The translations under genes and the position numbers were made by a program. The notes under the pieces were generated by a model. That model had not been told where the DNA came from and searched no databases. It worked only from the letters and a program-made list of their open reading frames with translations. Positions 28,124 through 36,117 of a DNA stretch of 57,573 bases are shown here, piece after piece. The DNA comes from Comamonas avium (GTDB lineage: Bacteria > Pseudomonadota > Gammaproteobacteria > Burkholderiales > Burkholderiaceae_C). The DNA lies in contig NZ_JACSQK010000007.1 in NCBI RefSeq assembly GCF_014836675.1, forward strand, positions 79,126-136,698, given 5' to 3'. Every line of letters begins with the position of its first letter. Positions within the stretch are counted from its first letter, which is position 1.

Positions 28124-28873
28124 TTAGTCGTCAAAGCTCTCAACACGACCCGCGTTGTCATCATTTTGCTGGCGGCTGGCGGGATCACGCTGCTTCAAGT
28201 ACAAATCCCGCATCAATGCATAGCGATCCAGCGATGCGGCATCCAGCGTATCGGTCGCATTGAGCAAGTTGGCACGTGTATTTACCAACCGCAGACCCAG
28301 CAAAGTATTGCGATGCGAAACGGGGTGCATGCTGTCCATAGGATGCCCCCACCAGTCAGCAGGCAAAGCGACGGTGTCACGCAGCGTAGATGGGCCCAAG
28401 AAAGGCAGCACCAGATAAGGCCCGGGCTTGACGCCCCAGGTCGCCAGAGTCAGGCCAAAGTCCTGCTTGTCGCGCGCCACCTGCATCTCTGTCGCGATAT
28501 CGAGCAAACCACCCAGGCCGAGCACGGTGTTGGTCGTAAAACGCACCATGTGGTTGTACGTTTTCTCGCCATTGCCTTGCAGGGCATGGTTCACCATGGA
28601 CCACAGATCGCCCAGGTTGCCGAAAAAATTACTGACGCCCGTGCGTAACGGCCGGGGTGTCACCGTCTGGTAGGCCGTAGCTACCGGCTTCAAGACGGCA
28701 TCGTCCATGGAGTCGTTGAACGACGTCATGGCGCGGTTATAGCCCTCGTAGGGGTCTTGGGGGTTTGTCGCCTGTGTCGATGCACAGCCGACCAGCGCCA
28801 TGCCAGTGACCAGCAAAAGCGCAGAACCAGCCCTGCGGGCACTCAAGGCAATAAGCATATTTTTTTTAATCAT
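28124..28873 (-). CDS. mlaA: MlaA (VacJ) outer-membrane lipoprotein
   Basis: The protein has 249 residues. The lipobox ALVGC gives lipidation at C30. The family core includes DPYEGYNRAMTSFNDSMDDAVLKPVA, NFFGNLGDLWSMVNHALQG and TLATWGVKPGPYLVLPFLGPSTLRD. It removes mislocalised phospholipid from the outer leaflet and hands it to MlaC. It sits between mlaD and mlaC, in the same operon as the other mla genes, unlike the separate vacJ of E. coli. Confidence 0.95.
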   Translation of the reverse strand: MIKKNMLIALSARRAGSALLLVTGMALVGCASTQATNPQDPYEGYNRAMTSFNDSMDDAVLKPVATAYQTVTPRPLRTGVSNFFGNLGDLWSMVNHALQGNGEKTYNHMVRFTTNTVLGLGGLLDIATEMQVARDKQDFGLTLATWGVKPGPYLVLPFLGPSTLRDTVALPADWWGHPMDSMHPVSHRNTLLGLRLVNTRANLLNATDTLDAASLDRYALMRDLYLKQRDPASRQQNDDNAGRVESFDD

Positions 28874-28896
28874 GGGGTCTACCTGATCGCTGGTGG

Positions 28897-29376
28897 TTAC
28901 TTCGATGCCTCTGCAGCGCCACCGTCTTCGGCTTTGCTATAGAGAAATTGACCAATCAAATTTTCCAGCACCACGGCCGACTGGGTCGCCGTAATGCGAT
29001 CACCTTCGGCCAAATTGACATCGTCTGCACCGGCTTCAATACCAATGTACTGGTCGCCCAGCAGGCCACTGGTCAATATTTTGAGGGAGCTGTCCTTGGG
29101 AAAGGCGTAGCGCTTTTCCATCGCCATGTGTACGGTGGCCTGAAAAGTAGTGTCATCAAACGTGATGTCCTCCACGCGCCCCACCACGACCCCTGCGCTC
29201 TTGACCGCTGCCTTGGGCTTAAGCCCGCCAATATTGTCAAACCGGGCGCTGATCTTGTAGTTTTCCTGAAAGCTCAAGCTCAGCAAATTAGCCGACTGCA
29301 ATGCCAGAAATACCAGTGCAGCAGCACCAATCAATACGAAGAGGCCGACCCATACGTCGTTTTTAGATGCCTGCAT
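28897..29376 (-). CDS. mlaD: MlaD, MCE-domain subunit
   Basis: The protein has 159 residues. An N-terminal transmembrane helix (VWVGLFVLIGAAALVFLALQ) is followed by one MCE domain (ISARFDNIGGLKPKAAVKSAGVVVGRVEDI, LTSGLLGDQYIGIEAG). MlaD forms a hexameric lipid channel on the periplasmic side of MlaFE. It starts 30 bases after mlaE. Confidence 0.95.
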   Translation of the reverse strand: MQASKNDVWVGLFVLIGAAALVFLALQSANLLSLSFQENYKISARFDNIGGLKPKAAVKSAGVVVGRVEDITFDDTTFQATVHMAMEKRYAFPKDSSLKILTSGLLGDQYIGIEAGADDVNLAEGDRITATQSAVVLENLIGQFLYSKAEDGGAAEASK

Positions 29377-29406
29377 AACAAAATTCCTTGTTGAAACCTG
29401 TGCGCC

Positions 29407-30183
29407 TCAGATGCTGAACATCGAAGCTGTGAGCAAGAAGTCCAGCGCCAGCACCGCCAGCGAAGCCACCACCACCGTGCGTGTGGTGGCACGCGAAACA
29501 CCTTCAGGGGTGGGCTTGGCAGTAAAACCCTGGTAAAGCGCCACAAAGGTGACCGCCACACCAAACACCACGCTCTTGATCACACCATTGCCGAGGTCAT
29601 ACCACCAGTCAACGCCAGATTGCATCTGCCCCCAAAAGGCACCACCGTCGACCCCGATCATCACCACGCCCACCAGCCAGCCTCCGATGACGCCTACGGC
29701 ACTGAATACGGCTGCCAGCAATGGCATCACGATAAAACCAGCCCAGAAACGGGGCGCCAGAATGCGCTTGACAGGGTCTACGGCCATCATCTCCATGGCC
29801 GACAGCTGCTCACCTGCTTTCATCAAACCGATTTCAGCCGTCAAAGCGGTACCTGCACGGCCAGCAAACAGCAACGCCGTCACCACAGGGCCCAGCTCAC
29901 GCAGCAGCGACAGAGCCACCAGCAGGCCCAGCGCCTCGGCCGAGCCATAGCGCTGCAAGGTGTAATAACCCTGCAAGCTCAATACAAAGCCAACGAACAA
30001 GCCGGAAACTGCAATGATGGCCAGCGAGTAATTGCCCAGAAAGTGGATTTGATCGCCCAGCAGGCGCAGGCGTGCCAGCGTTGCGGGGAGCATGCCCAGC
30101 AAGCGCAAAAACAGGTGAGTTGCCTGCCCCAGGGCTGCCAGTTGCTGGCGAGTCCACAGTCCCAATGCAGCCACTGCTTTCAT
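29407..30183 (-). CDS. mlaE: MlaE, permease subunit
   Basis: The protein has 258 residues and is an MlaE/YrbE family permease. Characteristic stretches are FVGFVLSLQGYYTLQRYGSAEALG, LSLLRELGPVVTALLFAGRAGTALTAEIGLMKAGEQLSAMEMMAVDP and LVATRTVVVASLAVLALDFLLT-like sequence at the C-terminus. The ELGPV motif is the coupling region to MlaF. Its start overlaps the mlaF stop (ATGA). Confidence 0.95.
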   Translation of the reverse strand: MKAVAALGLWTRQQLAALGQATHLFLRLLGMLPATLARLRLLGDQIHFLGNYSLAIIAVSGLFVGFVLSLQGYYTLQRYGSAEALGLLVALSLLRELGPVVTALLFAGRAGTALTAEIGLMKAGEQLSAMEMMAVDPVKRILAPRFWAGFIVMPLLAAVFSAVGVIGGWLVGVVMIGVDGGAFWGQMQSGVDWWYDLGNGVIKSVVFGVAVTFVALYQGFTAKPTPEGVSRATTRTVVVASLAVLALDFLLTASMFSI

Positions 30184-30986
30184 GCGTGACCTCCGAAATC
30201 TTGCTCCAGGCTGGGGGCTGGATAGTGAAACGGCACCGGCCCCTGTGGACGCGCATGAATAAATTGCTGCACCAGAGGATCTGGGTTCTGGCGCACTTCG
30301 TCAGGCGTGCCCTGCGCGGCAATGCCGCCTGCCCCCAAAATCACGACGTGATCGGCAACATGGAGCGTTTCTTCCACATCGTGAGAGACCAAGATACTGG
30401 TCAGGCCCAAAGCATCATTGAGCGTTCGGATCAAGCGCGCAGCCGTGCCTAAAGAAATTGGGTCCAGGCCTGCAAAGGGCTCGTCATACATCACCAATTC
30501 AGGGTCCAGTGCAATAGCGCGTGCCAGCGCAACGCGGCGTGCCATGCCGCCGGAGACCTGACTGGGCATCAAATCGCGCGCGCCACGCAGCCCAACGGCA
30601 TGCAGTTTCATGAGCACGATGTCGCGCACCATGTCTTCGGGCAGCTTGGTGTGCTCTCGCAAGGGAAAAGCGACGTTATCCAGCACGCTCATGTCCGTAA
30701 ACAAGGCGCCAAACTGAAACAGCATGCCCATTCGCCGGCGCATGGCATACAGTTGCTGCGCACCCATGTGCCCCACATCCTGGCCATTGACCAGCACCTG
30801 ACCTTGCTGCGCACGCTCTTGCCCGCCAATCAGGCGCAACACGGTCGTCTTGCCACCGCCAGAGGCGCCCATCAACGCCGTAACCTTGCCACGCGGCACC
30901 TGCAGGGAGACATCGCGCAAGATGGTGCGTTCACCATAGCCAAAGCTAACGTTGCGCAGCTCCACAAAAGGGGCAGGAATACTCAT
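30180..30986 (-). CDS. mlaF: MlaF, ATP-binding subunit
   Basis: The protein has 268 residues. Walker A is GASGGGKTT, the signature is VSGGMARRV, Walker B is LVMYDEPFAGLDP and the switch His is in LVSHDVEE. It powers MlaFEDB. It is the first gene of the 21-kb minus-strand run. The ATG at 30986 is chosen over a TTG at 30995, and neither has a strong ribosome binding site. A perfect inverted repeat lies 80 bases upstream. Confidence 0.95.
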   Translation of the reverse strand: MSIPAPFVELRNVSFGYGERTILRDVSLQVPRGKVTALMGASGGGKTTVLRLIGGQERAQQGQVLVNGQDVGHMGAQQLYAMRRRMGMLFQFGALFTDMSVLDNVAFPLREHTKLPEDMVRDIVLMKLHAVGLRGARDLMPSQVSGGMARRVALARAIALDPELVMYDEPFAGLDPISLGTAARLIRTLNDALGLTSILVSHDVEETLHVADHVVILGAGGIAAQGTPDEVRQNPDPLVQQFIHARPQGPVPFHYPAPSLEQDFGGHA

Positions 30987-31065
30987 GCGTTGCAAATTTC
31001 AAAAAAATCGAGGGAAAGCACTATTGTGCAGACAAGCCCTGCTTTGCGCCCCTTATCTGCGCAGA

Positions 31066-31089
31066 TAAACATACACAACTGTATGTTTA
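31066..31089. promoter_or_regulatory. perfect inverted repeat upstream of mlaF, candidate operator
   Basis: Arms TAAACATACA (31066-31075) and TGTATGTTTA (31080-31089) flank a CAAC spacer. There is no U-run on either side, so it is not a terminator. ACATAC/GTATGT half-sites resemble operators of TetR/AcrR-family repressors (pattern knowledge, not a search). It lies between mlaF and the neighbouring amino-acid transporter. Confidence 0.5.
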
Positions 31090-31122
31090 CCTTCGCATCT
31101 GATGTGCATGCTGCCGAAAAAT

Positions 31123-31140
31123 ATAGCTATAAGTGCTTAT
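31123..31140. repeat. half copy of the palindromic repeat (C)
   Basis: ATAGCTATAAGTGCTTAT matches one arm of the family. The opposite arm is not evident. Confidence 0.4.
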
Positions 31141-31198
31141 TTAACAGACATCCAGACCCAATTGAGCTCAAAAACGCGCAACCGCGGTCGCAGCATTT

Positions 31199-31975
31199 TT
31201 ACAACATGTTTTGCAGGAAGGCCTGCGTGCGCTCGTGCTGCGGATTGGCAAAGAAGGCTTCGGCTGTCGCCTGCTCGACAATGTTGCCGCCATCCATAAA
31301 GATCACGCGGTTGGCCACCTCGCGGGCAAAGCCCATTTCATGGGTCACCACCAGCATGGTCATGCGGTCCTGTGCCAGCTCGCGCATGGTGCGCAGCACT
31401 TCGCCAGTAAGTTCTGGGTCGAGCGCCGAGGTGGGCTCATCAAACAGCATGATGTCCGGATCCATGGCCAGCGCACGGGCAATCGCCACGCGCTGCTTTT
31501 GCCCGCCGGACAGACGGTTGGGATAGGCATCGCGCTTTTCCAGCAGGCCGACTTTCTTGAGCAGAGCCTCGGCCTTGGGCACGATCTCGCTGCGCTTGAT
31601 CTTCTGCACCAGCATGGGCGCTTCAATGATGTTTTCCAGCACGGTGAGGTGCGGAAACAGATTGAAGGACTGAAACACCATGCCCATCTTGTGTCCGATT
31701 TTGCGAATCTGCGCATCCGAGACGTACTGTGCTTTGCCTGATGCATCGTTTTGCGCCAGCACTTCGCCCTCGACAATGACGGTGCCGCTGTCGATCGTCT
31801 CCAGGTGGTTCAGGCAGCGCAAGAACGTGCTCTTGCCCGAGCCGGAGGGGCCAATCACGGCCACCACTTCGCCACGCATCAGGTCCAGCGATACACCGCG
31901 CAGCACTTCATTGCCGCCAAAAGCCTTGTGGATGGCCTGGGCGGAGATCATCACATCAGGCGTCGTACTTGGCAT
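31199..31975 (-). CDS. polar amino acid ABC transporter, ATP-binding protein
   Basis: The protein has 258 residues. Walker A is [13 protein letters not shown], the signature is [15 protein letters not shown], Walker B is [16 protein letters not shown] and the switch is [12 protein letters not shown]. These are the sequence forms of the GlnQ/HisP/ArtP group. Its start overlaps the permease gene by 20 bases (an ATG at 31951 is an alternative). The exact substrate cannot be read from the ATPase. Confidence 0.94.
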   Translation of the reverse strand: MPSTTPDVMISAQAIHKAFGGNEVLRGVSLDLMRGEVVAVIGPSGSGKSTFLRCLNHLETIDSGTVIVEGEVLAQNDASGKAQYVSDAQIRKIGHKMGMVFQSFNLFPHLTVLENIIEAPMLVQKIKRSEIVPKAEALLKKVGLLEKRDAYPNRLSGGQKQRVAIARALAMDPDIMLFDEPTSALDPELTGEVLRTMRELAQDRMTMLVVTHEMGFAREVANRVIFMDGGNIVEQATAEAFFANPQHERTQAFLQNML

Positions 31976-32609
31976 AACGTTTCTCAAGATACTGGAAGCC
32001 CCAGGTCAGCACCAGGGTCATCACTAAATAGAAAGCAGCGGCCACTATGAAAGGCGTGGTCGTAAAGTCGCGCTGGACAATGCCGCGCGCGGCGCGCAGC
32101 AGGTCATTGAGGGCCAGCACGTAGATCAGGGAGGTGTCCTTGACCAGCGTGATGGTCTCGTTGGACAGCGGCGGCAAAATGCGCGGCCACACCTGCGGAA
32201 TCACAATGCGGCGCATGGTCTGGGTGTAAGACAGACCCAGCACCTTGGCACCTTCGTACTGCCCCCGGTCGATCGACTGGATGCCAGCACGGAAAATTTC
32301 AGCAAAGTAGGCGGCGTAATTGAGCGTAAACGCCACGATGGCGGCAGGAAAGTCGTCAAACCGCACGCCAATGACAGGCACAAAGGGCAGTGCAAAGTAG
32401 ATGAACAGCATCTGCAGCATCAGCGGTGTGCCCCGCATCAGCCAGATATAGCCCCCCACCAAAGCGCGCAACCCCGCAAAACGGGACAGACGCACGAGCG
32501 CCAGCACCAGACCCAGCGGAATGGACAGCACCAACGTGATGGCAAAGAGCTTGAGGGTGACCACTGCGCCATGCGACAGCGGCCCCAGAAGGGAAATAAC
32601 GTAATCCAT
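31956..32609 (-). CDS. polar amino acid ABC transporter, permease
   Basis: The protein has 217 residues of the HisMQ type. The EAA-like coupling loop is [40 protein letters not shown], and [20 protein letters not shown] is the other hallmark. Only one permease gene is present, so it probably works as a homodimer. The ATG at 32609 begins at the first membrane helix. It follows a terminator-like hairpin after the binding-protein gene. Confidence 0.94.
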   Translation of the reverse strand: MDYVISLLGPLSHGAVVTLKLFAITLVLSIPLGLVLALVRLSRFAGLRALVGGYIWLMRGTPLMLQMLFIYFALPFVPVIGVRFDDFPAAIVAFTLNYAAYFAEIFRAGIQSIDRGQYEGAKVLGLSYTQTMRRIVIPQVWPRILPPLSNETITLVKDTSLIYVLALNDLLRAARGIVQRDFTTTPFIVAAAFYLVMTLVLTWGFQYLEKRYAKYDA

Positions 32610-32690
32610 GAAACAAGCCTTCAGCGCGACCGCTTGAACGGGTGTCGCAGGCATCTAAAGCGCCCCGCAGTACAGCAACAGGCTGTACCA

Positions 32691-32731
32691 ACAAAAAAAC
32701 ACCGGCGGGCCAAGGCGGGCCACGCCGGTGT
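32691..32731 (-). terminator. attenuator between the binding protein and permease genes
   Basis: Minus-strand arms ACACCGGCG and CGCCGGTGT, with a GC-rich loop, are followed by a T-run at 32692-32698. The position lets the binding protein be made in excess over the membrane subunits. Confidence 0.85.
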
Positions 32732-32748
32732 ATGGTCAAGCGCGAAGC

Positions 32749-33552
32749 TTACTTGACAATGTTTTCACCGAACCATTTCTTGGAAATTTCAGCAGCTGCG
32801 CCATCGGCCTTCATGTCCTTGAGGGCCTGGTTCATTTTGCCCAGCAGCTCGGTATCGTCCTTGCGGAAGCCCACGCCGTAATCTTCGGTGCCGAAGTTCT
32901 CTTCCAGCACGGTGTAAGTGTCTGCCTTCTTGGCAACGTGGAAGCGGCCCACCACTTCGTCGACCACCACGGCATCCAGACGGCCTGTTTCCAGATCCAT
33001 CAAAGCGGTGATGTTGTCACCAAACTGCTTGAATTCCTTGAAGGAATTGAAGACTGCTTCCTCTTTCTTCATGGCATCCACGGCGGAAGAAGACTCTTGC
33101 ACGCCCACCACCTTGCCTGCCAGACCTGCTTTGTCCTTGATGTCAGAGCCAGCTTTGACAATGATGATTTGGCGGTTGGCCATGTAGGGGTCGGTGAAAG
33201 CAATGTGCTGCTTGCGCGACTCCAAAATGGTCAGGCCATTCCACAGCACGTCAATGCGCTTGCCATTGAGTTCCGCTTCCTTGGCGCTCCAGTCAATGGG
33301 CTTGAACTGCACTTCCAGGCCCAGACGCTTGGTGGCTTCGCGGGCCATGTCAATGTCAAAGCCGACCAACTCGTTTTTCTCGTCGCGAAAGCCCATGGGC
33401 GGGAAGTTGTCATCCAGGCCCACCACAATCTTGGTCACGGCAACAGGTGCAGCGGCTGCAGGGGCGGTTGCAGTGGCTGCGGGCTCAGACTTGCCGCATG
33501 CAGCGAGGATGGCGGTAAGGGCCAGCGATGCGAGGAGAGTACGTTTTTTCAT
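32749..33552 (-). CDS. polar amino acid ABC transporter, substrate-binding lipoprotein
   Basis: The protein has 267 residues. The signal ends in lipobox ILAAC with C19, then an Ala/Pro-rich tether. The family 3 solute-binding core follows (KIVVGLDDNFPPMGFRDEKNELVGFDIDMAREATKRLG, WNGLTILESRKQHIAFTDPYM, GVQESSSAVDAM). Binding-pocket residues fit a polar or basic amino acid, but the ligand is not determined. The ATG at 33552 begins the signal peptide. It is transcribed first in the transporter operon. Confidence 0.94.
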   Translation of the reverse strand: MKKRTLLASLALTAILAACGKSEPAATATAPAAAAPVAVTKIVVGLDDNFPPMGFRDEKNELVGFDIDMAREATKRLGLEVQFKPIDWSAKEAELNGKRIDVLWNGLTILESRKQHIAFTDPYMANRQIIIVKAGSDIKDKAGLAGKVVGVQESSSAVDAMKKEEAVFNSFKEFKQFGDNITALMDLETGRLDAVVVDEVVGRFHVAKKADTYTVLEENFGTEDYGVGFRKDDTELLGKMNQALKDMKADGAAAEISKKWFGENIVK

Positions 33553-33700
33553 GGCTTCAAAGTTGAGGTGGAAAAACCGGTTTGACCACGGGCACAGTCT
33601 TTGCACGGGGAAACCCGCAGTCCTGTATGCCGCACTGGCCGAATCCGTTATTGTCACTCAGACAAGCACCAGTTGCCACCTGTCTGGACCATAACCTCGC

Positions 33701-34162
33701 ATGCAAACCACGTGCCTGCGCAATTTCGACACACTTGCCATGGCTGAAACCGTTTTACCCGAGCCTCTGCTGCAGGCCTACCAAACCACCCAGTACCGAT
33801 TGCGTGACTGCGACTGGTTTTTACAACTGGGGCAGGTGCAGCCTGCTTTGGCACCTTACTACCAGCGCCACGCTGTGCAGTGCGCCACCTACCTGACGGC
33901 CTGCAACCCTCTGGGCGAGCTGCTGCCAGACCATTTGAACGAACGGCGCATGGTGCAGCTGCGTCAGGCCTTGCAGCGCGCAGGATGGTCGTGGCTGGAC
34001 GGATGTGGTCACGACCCGCTGGGCAATTGGCCCGGGGAAGACAGTGTGCTGGTGTGGGGCATGCAAGCATCCACCGCCCATGCCTGGGGCCAGCAATGGA
34101 ATCAGAACGCTGTGGTGCACTGCGGTGCAGACATGGTGCCGCAATTGATACTGCTTCGATAA
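33701..34162 (+). CDS. DUF3293 domain protein
   Basis: The protein has 153 residues, or 140 if the Met at 33740 is used. The pattern TQYRLRDCDWFLQLGQ, CATYLTACNPLGELLPDHLNERRMVQLRQAL, GCGHDPLGNWPGEDSVLVWGM and WNQNAVVHCGAD fits the DUF3293 family, whose function is unknown. No membrane segment or signal is seen. It stands alone between two minus-strand operons. Confidence 0.8.
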   Translation: MQTTCLRNFDTLAMAETVLPEPLLQAYQTTQYRLRDCDWFLQLGQVQPALAPYYQRHAVQCATYLTACNPLGELLPDHLNERRMVQLRQALQRAGWSWLDGCGHDPLGNWPGEDSVLVWGMQASTAHAWGQQWNQNAVVHCGADMVPQLILLR

Positions 34163-34166
34163 AAAA

Positions 34167-34244
34167 ATAGCTACCATCGCTTACTACACATAGCTTTCAG
34201 ATATAAAAGTATCTGAAAGCTATACAGCTAAATCGCCAGTAGCT
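34167..34244. repeat. two-armed palindromic repeat, copy D
   Basis: The outer arms are ATAGCTACCATCGCTTA on the left and, reversed, AGCTACTGGCGATT on the right. The inner hairpin has perfect 13-base arms, TAGCTTTCAGATA and TATCTGAAAGCTA (34191-34222), with loop TAAAAG. The same loop and the same AGATA/TATCT closing pairs recur in the copy at 51711-51790. Confidence 0.75.
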
Positions 34245-34287
34245 CATTTTTTAATTCTGCTGCGGCTGTATTCATTTCACCCAGCAC

Positions 34288-34314
34288 AAAGGGCACCCGA
34301 GGGTGCCCTTTTTT
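34288..34314 (+). terminator. terminator downstream of the DUF3293 gene
   Basis: Arms AAAGGGCACCC and GGGTGCCCTTT close on GA and are followed by TTTTTT on the plus strand. It is also usable in the other direction with a weaker tail. Confidence 0.85.
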
Positions 34315-34561
34315 GCAGAGGTGATGAACACCCCCTGCCCAGCGTGGTTCTCGCGCCGCCACCCATCGCGCATTGGCACGGGGCACACACCCTGCGACAA
34401 GCAACAGGGGCGAGCCGTTGCGCGCACTGCCAGCCCAAAAACGATGCATTCAGGGCGGTGTGGGGCGTACTTGAAACCACCAGCAACGCCCAGCCGATCT
34501 TTGATTTGCGTTGCACACAGGCTGCGAATCAGCGACGTGGCAAGGGTGGCGCTGACGGGTC

Positions 34562-36037
34562 TTAACGAGGCAGTGTGGAAGCACCCATCAAGAACTCATC
34601 AACCGCACGGGCAGCCTGACGGCCTTCGCGGATGGCCCAGACCACCAGACTTTGGCCCCGGCGAATGTCGCCTGCCGCAAACAGCTTGTTCACGCTGGTG
34701 GCATAGCCGCCTGTGAAATCGGTCGAAGCCTTGACGTTGCCGCGCTGGTCTTTGTCCACACCAAAGGCATCCAGTACGGTTTGCACCGGAGAGACAAAAC
34801 CCATGGCCAAGAACACCAGATCCGCCTTGATGGTCTGCTCGGAACCGGGCACTTCGGTCATCTTGCCGTCTTGCCACTGCAGGCGCACCGTCTTCACGGC
34901 AGTCAGCTGGCCCTTTTCACCAATGAATTCCTTGGTGCCAATGGCAAATTCGCGCTCGCAACCCTCTTTGTGGCTGGACGAGGTGCGCATCTTCAGCGGC
35001 CAGTACGGCCACACCAATGGCTTGTTCTCTTGCTCGGGCGGCATGGGCATCAGCTCCAGCTGGGTCACGCTGACCGCACCGTGGCGGTTGGAGGTGCCCA
35101 CGCAGTCAGAGCCGGTGTCGCCACCGCCAATGACCACCACGTGCTTGCCATCGGCTCGAATCTGGCCTTTGAGCTTACCGTCGCGCGTGACCTTGTTTTG
35201 CTGGGGCAAAAACTCCATTGCAAAGTGCACGCCCTTGAGTTCACGGCCGGGCACAGGCAAATCGCGCGACTGCTCGGCCCCGCCGGTCAGCAGCACGGCA
35301 TCAAACTCGGCCATCAGGGTTTCAGGGGCGATGGTTTCGGTGGCCCAGTTGGTGACCTTGCTGTCAGCACCCAGGCCATCTTTGCCCGCCACCAGCACGC
35401 CGGTGCGAATTTTCAGGCCTTCAGCCACCAGTTGCGCCACACGGCGGTCGATGTTGGCCTTGTCCAGCTTGAAGTCAGGAATGCCGTAGCGCAGCAGACC
35501 GCCCACCTGGTCGTTCTTTTCAAACAGGGTCACGTCATGCCCGGCGCGCACCAGTTGCTGGGCCGCTGCCAGGCCTGCAGGACCGGCACCCACCACGGCT
35601 ACTTTTTTGCCCGTCACCGTCCTGGGCAACTGCGGCTTGACCCAGCCTTCATCCCAGGCACGGTCAATGATGGCGTGCTCAATCGACTTGATGCCAATGG
35701 GCGCATCGTCAATGTTGGCCACGCAGGCGGCTTCGCAGGGTGCGGGGCAGATGCGGCCCGTGAACTCGGGGAAGTTGTTGGTGCTGTGCAGCACCTTGAT
35801 GGCATTGGCCCAATCGCCCTGATAGACCAGATCGTTGAAGTCTGGAATGACGTTGTTGATGGGGCAGCCGCTGTTACAAAACGGGGTGCCGCAATCCATG
35901 CAGCGGGCACCCTGAATCTTGGCCTGCTCAGGCGTCAGGGCGATGACGAACTCTTTGTAGTTTTTCAAGCGCTCAGCGACAGGCAGATAGCCTTCTTCGA
36001 TGCGCTCGTATTCCATAAAACCGGTGGTCTTTCCCAT
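34562..36037 (-). CDS. gltD: glutamate synthase (NADPH), small subunit
   Basis: The protein has 491 residues. The N-terminal 4Fe-4S cysteines lie in [17 protein letters not shown] and [10 protein letters not shown]. The FAD site is [17 protein letters not shown], the NADPH site is [15 protein letters not shown], and a second FAD motif is [24 protein letters not shown]. It supplies electrons from NADPH to GltB. It follows gltB by 80 bases. Confidence 0.97.
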   Translation of the reverse strand: MGKTTGFMEYERIEEGYLPVAERLKNYKEFVIALTPEQAKIQGARCMDCGTPFCNSGCPINNVIPDFNDLVYQGDWANAIKVLHSTNNFPEFTGRICPAPCEAACVANIDDAPIGIKSIEHAIIDRAWDEGWVKPQLPRTVTGKKVAVVGAGPAGLAAAQQLVRAGHDVTLFEKNDQVGGLLRYGIPDFKLDKANIDRRVAQLVAEGLKIRTGVLVAGKDGLGADSKVTNWATETIAPETLMAEFDAVLLTGGAEQSRDLPVPGRELKGVHFAMEFLPQQNKVTRDGKLKGQIRADGKHVVVIGGGDTGSDCVGTSNRHGAVSVTQLELMPMPPEQENKPLVWPYWPLKMRTSSSHKEGCEREFAIGTKEFIGEKGQLTAVKTVRLQWQDGKMTEVPGSEQTIKADLVFLAMGFVSPVQTVLDAFGVDKDQRGNVKASTDFTGGYATSVNKLFAAGDIRRGQSLVVWAIREGRQAARAVDEFLMGASTLPR

Positions 36038-36117
36038 GGTGTGTATTCCTTCAATCTGTGTTCGCGGGCAGTGCCGGTGGCGGGCTGGGCCGCGCCACCG
36101 TCTGAGGCCTTGTGGAT

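Larger units (their letters stand above)
34163..34561. other. 399-base intergenic stretch holding a repeat and a terminator
   Basis: It contains palindromic repeat copy D (34167-34244), a strong terminator (34288-34314), then about 245 GC-rich bases up to the gltD stop. That last part has open frames on both strands (a 79-codon frame on the minus strand at 34277-34516). They show no recognisable domain or good start site. Confidence 0.5.

Noticed and set aside
34277..34516. 79-codon minus-strand frame downstream of gltD
   Set aside because: There is no ribosome binding site, no domain, and it runs across the terminator hairpin. It is kept only as an uncertain note on the intergenic stretch.
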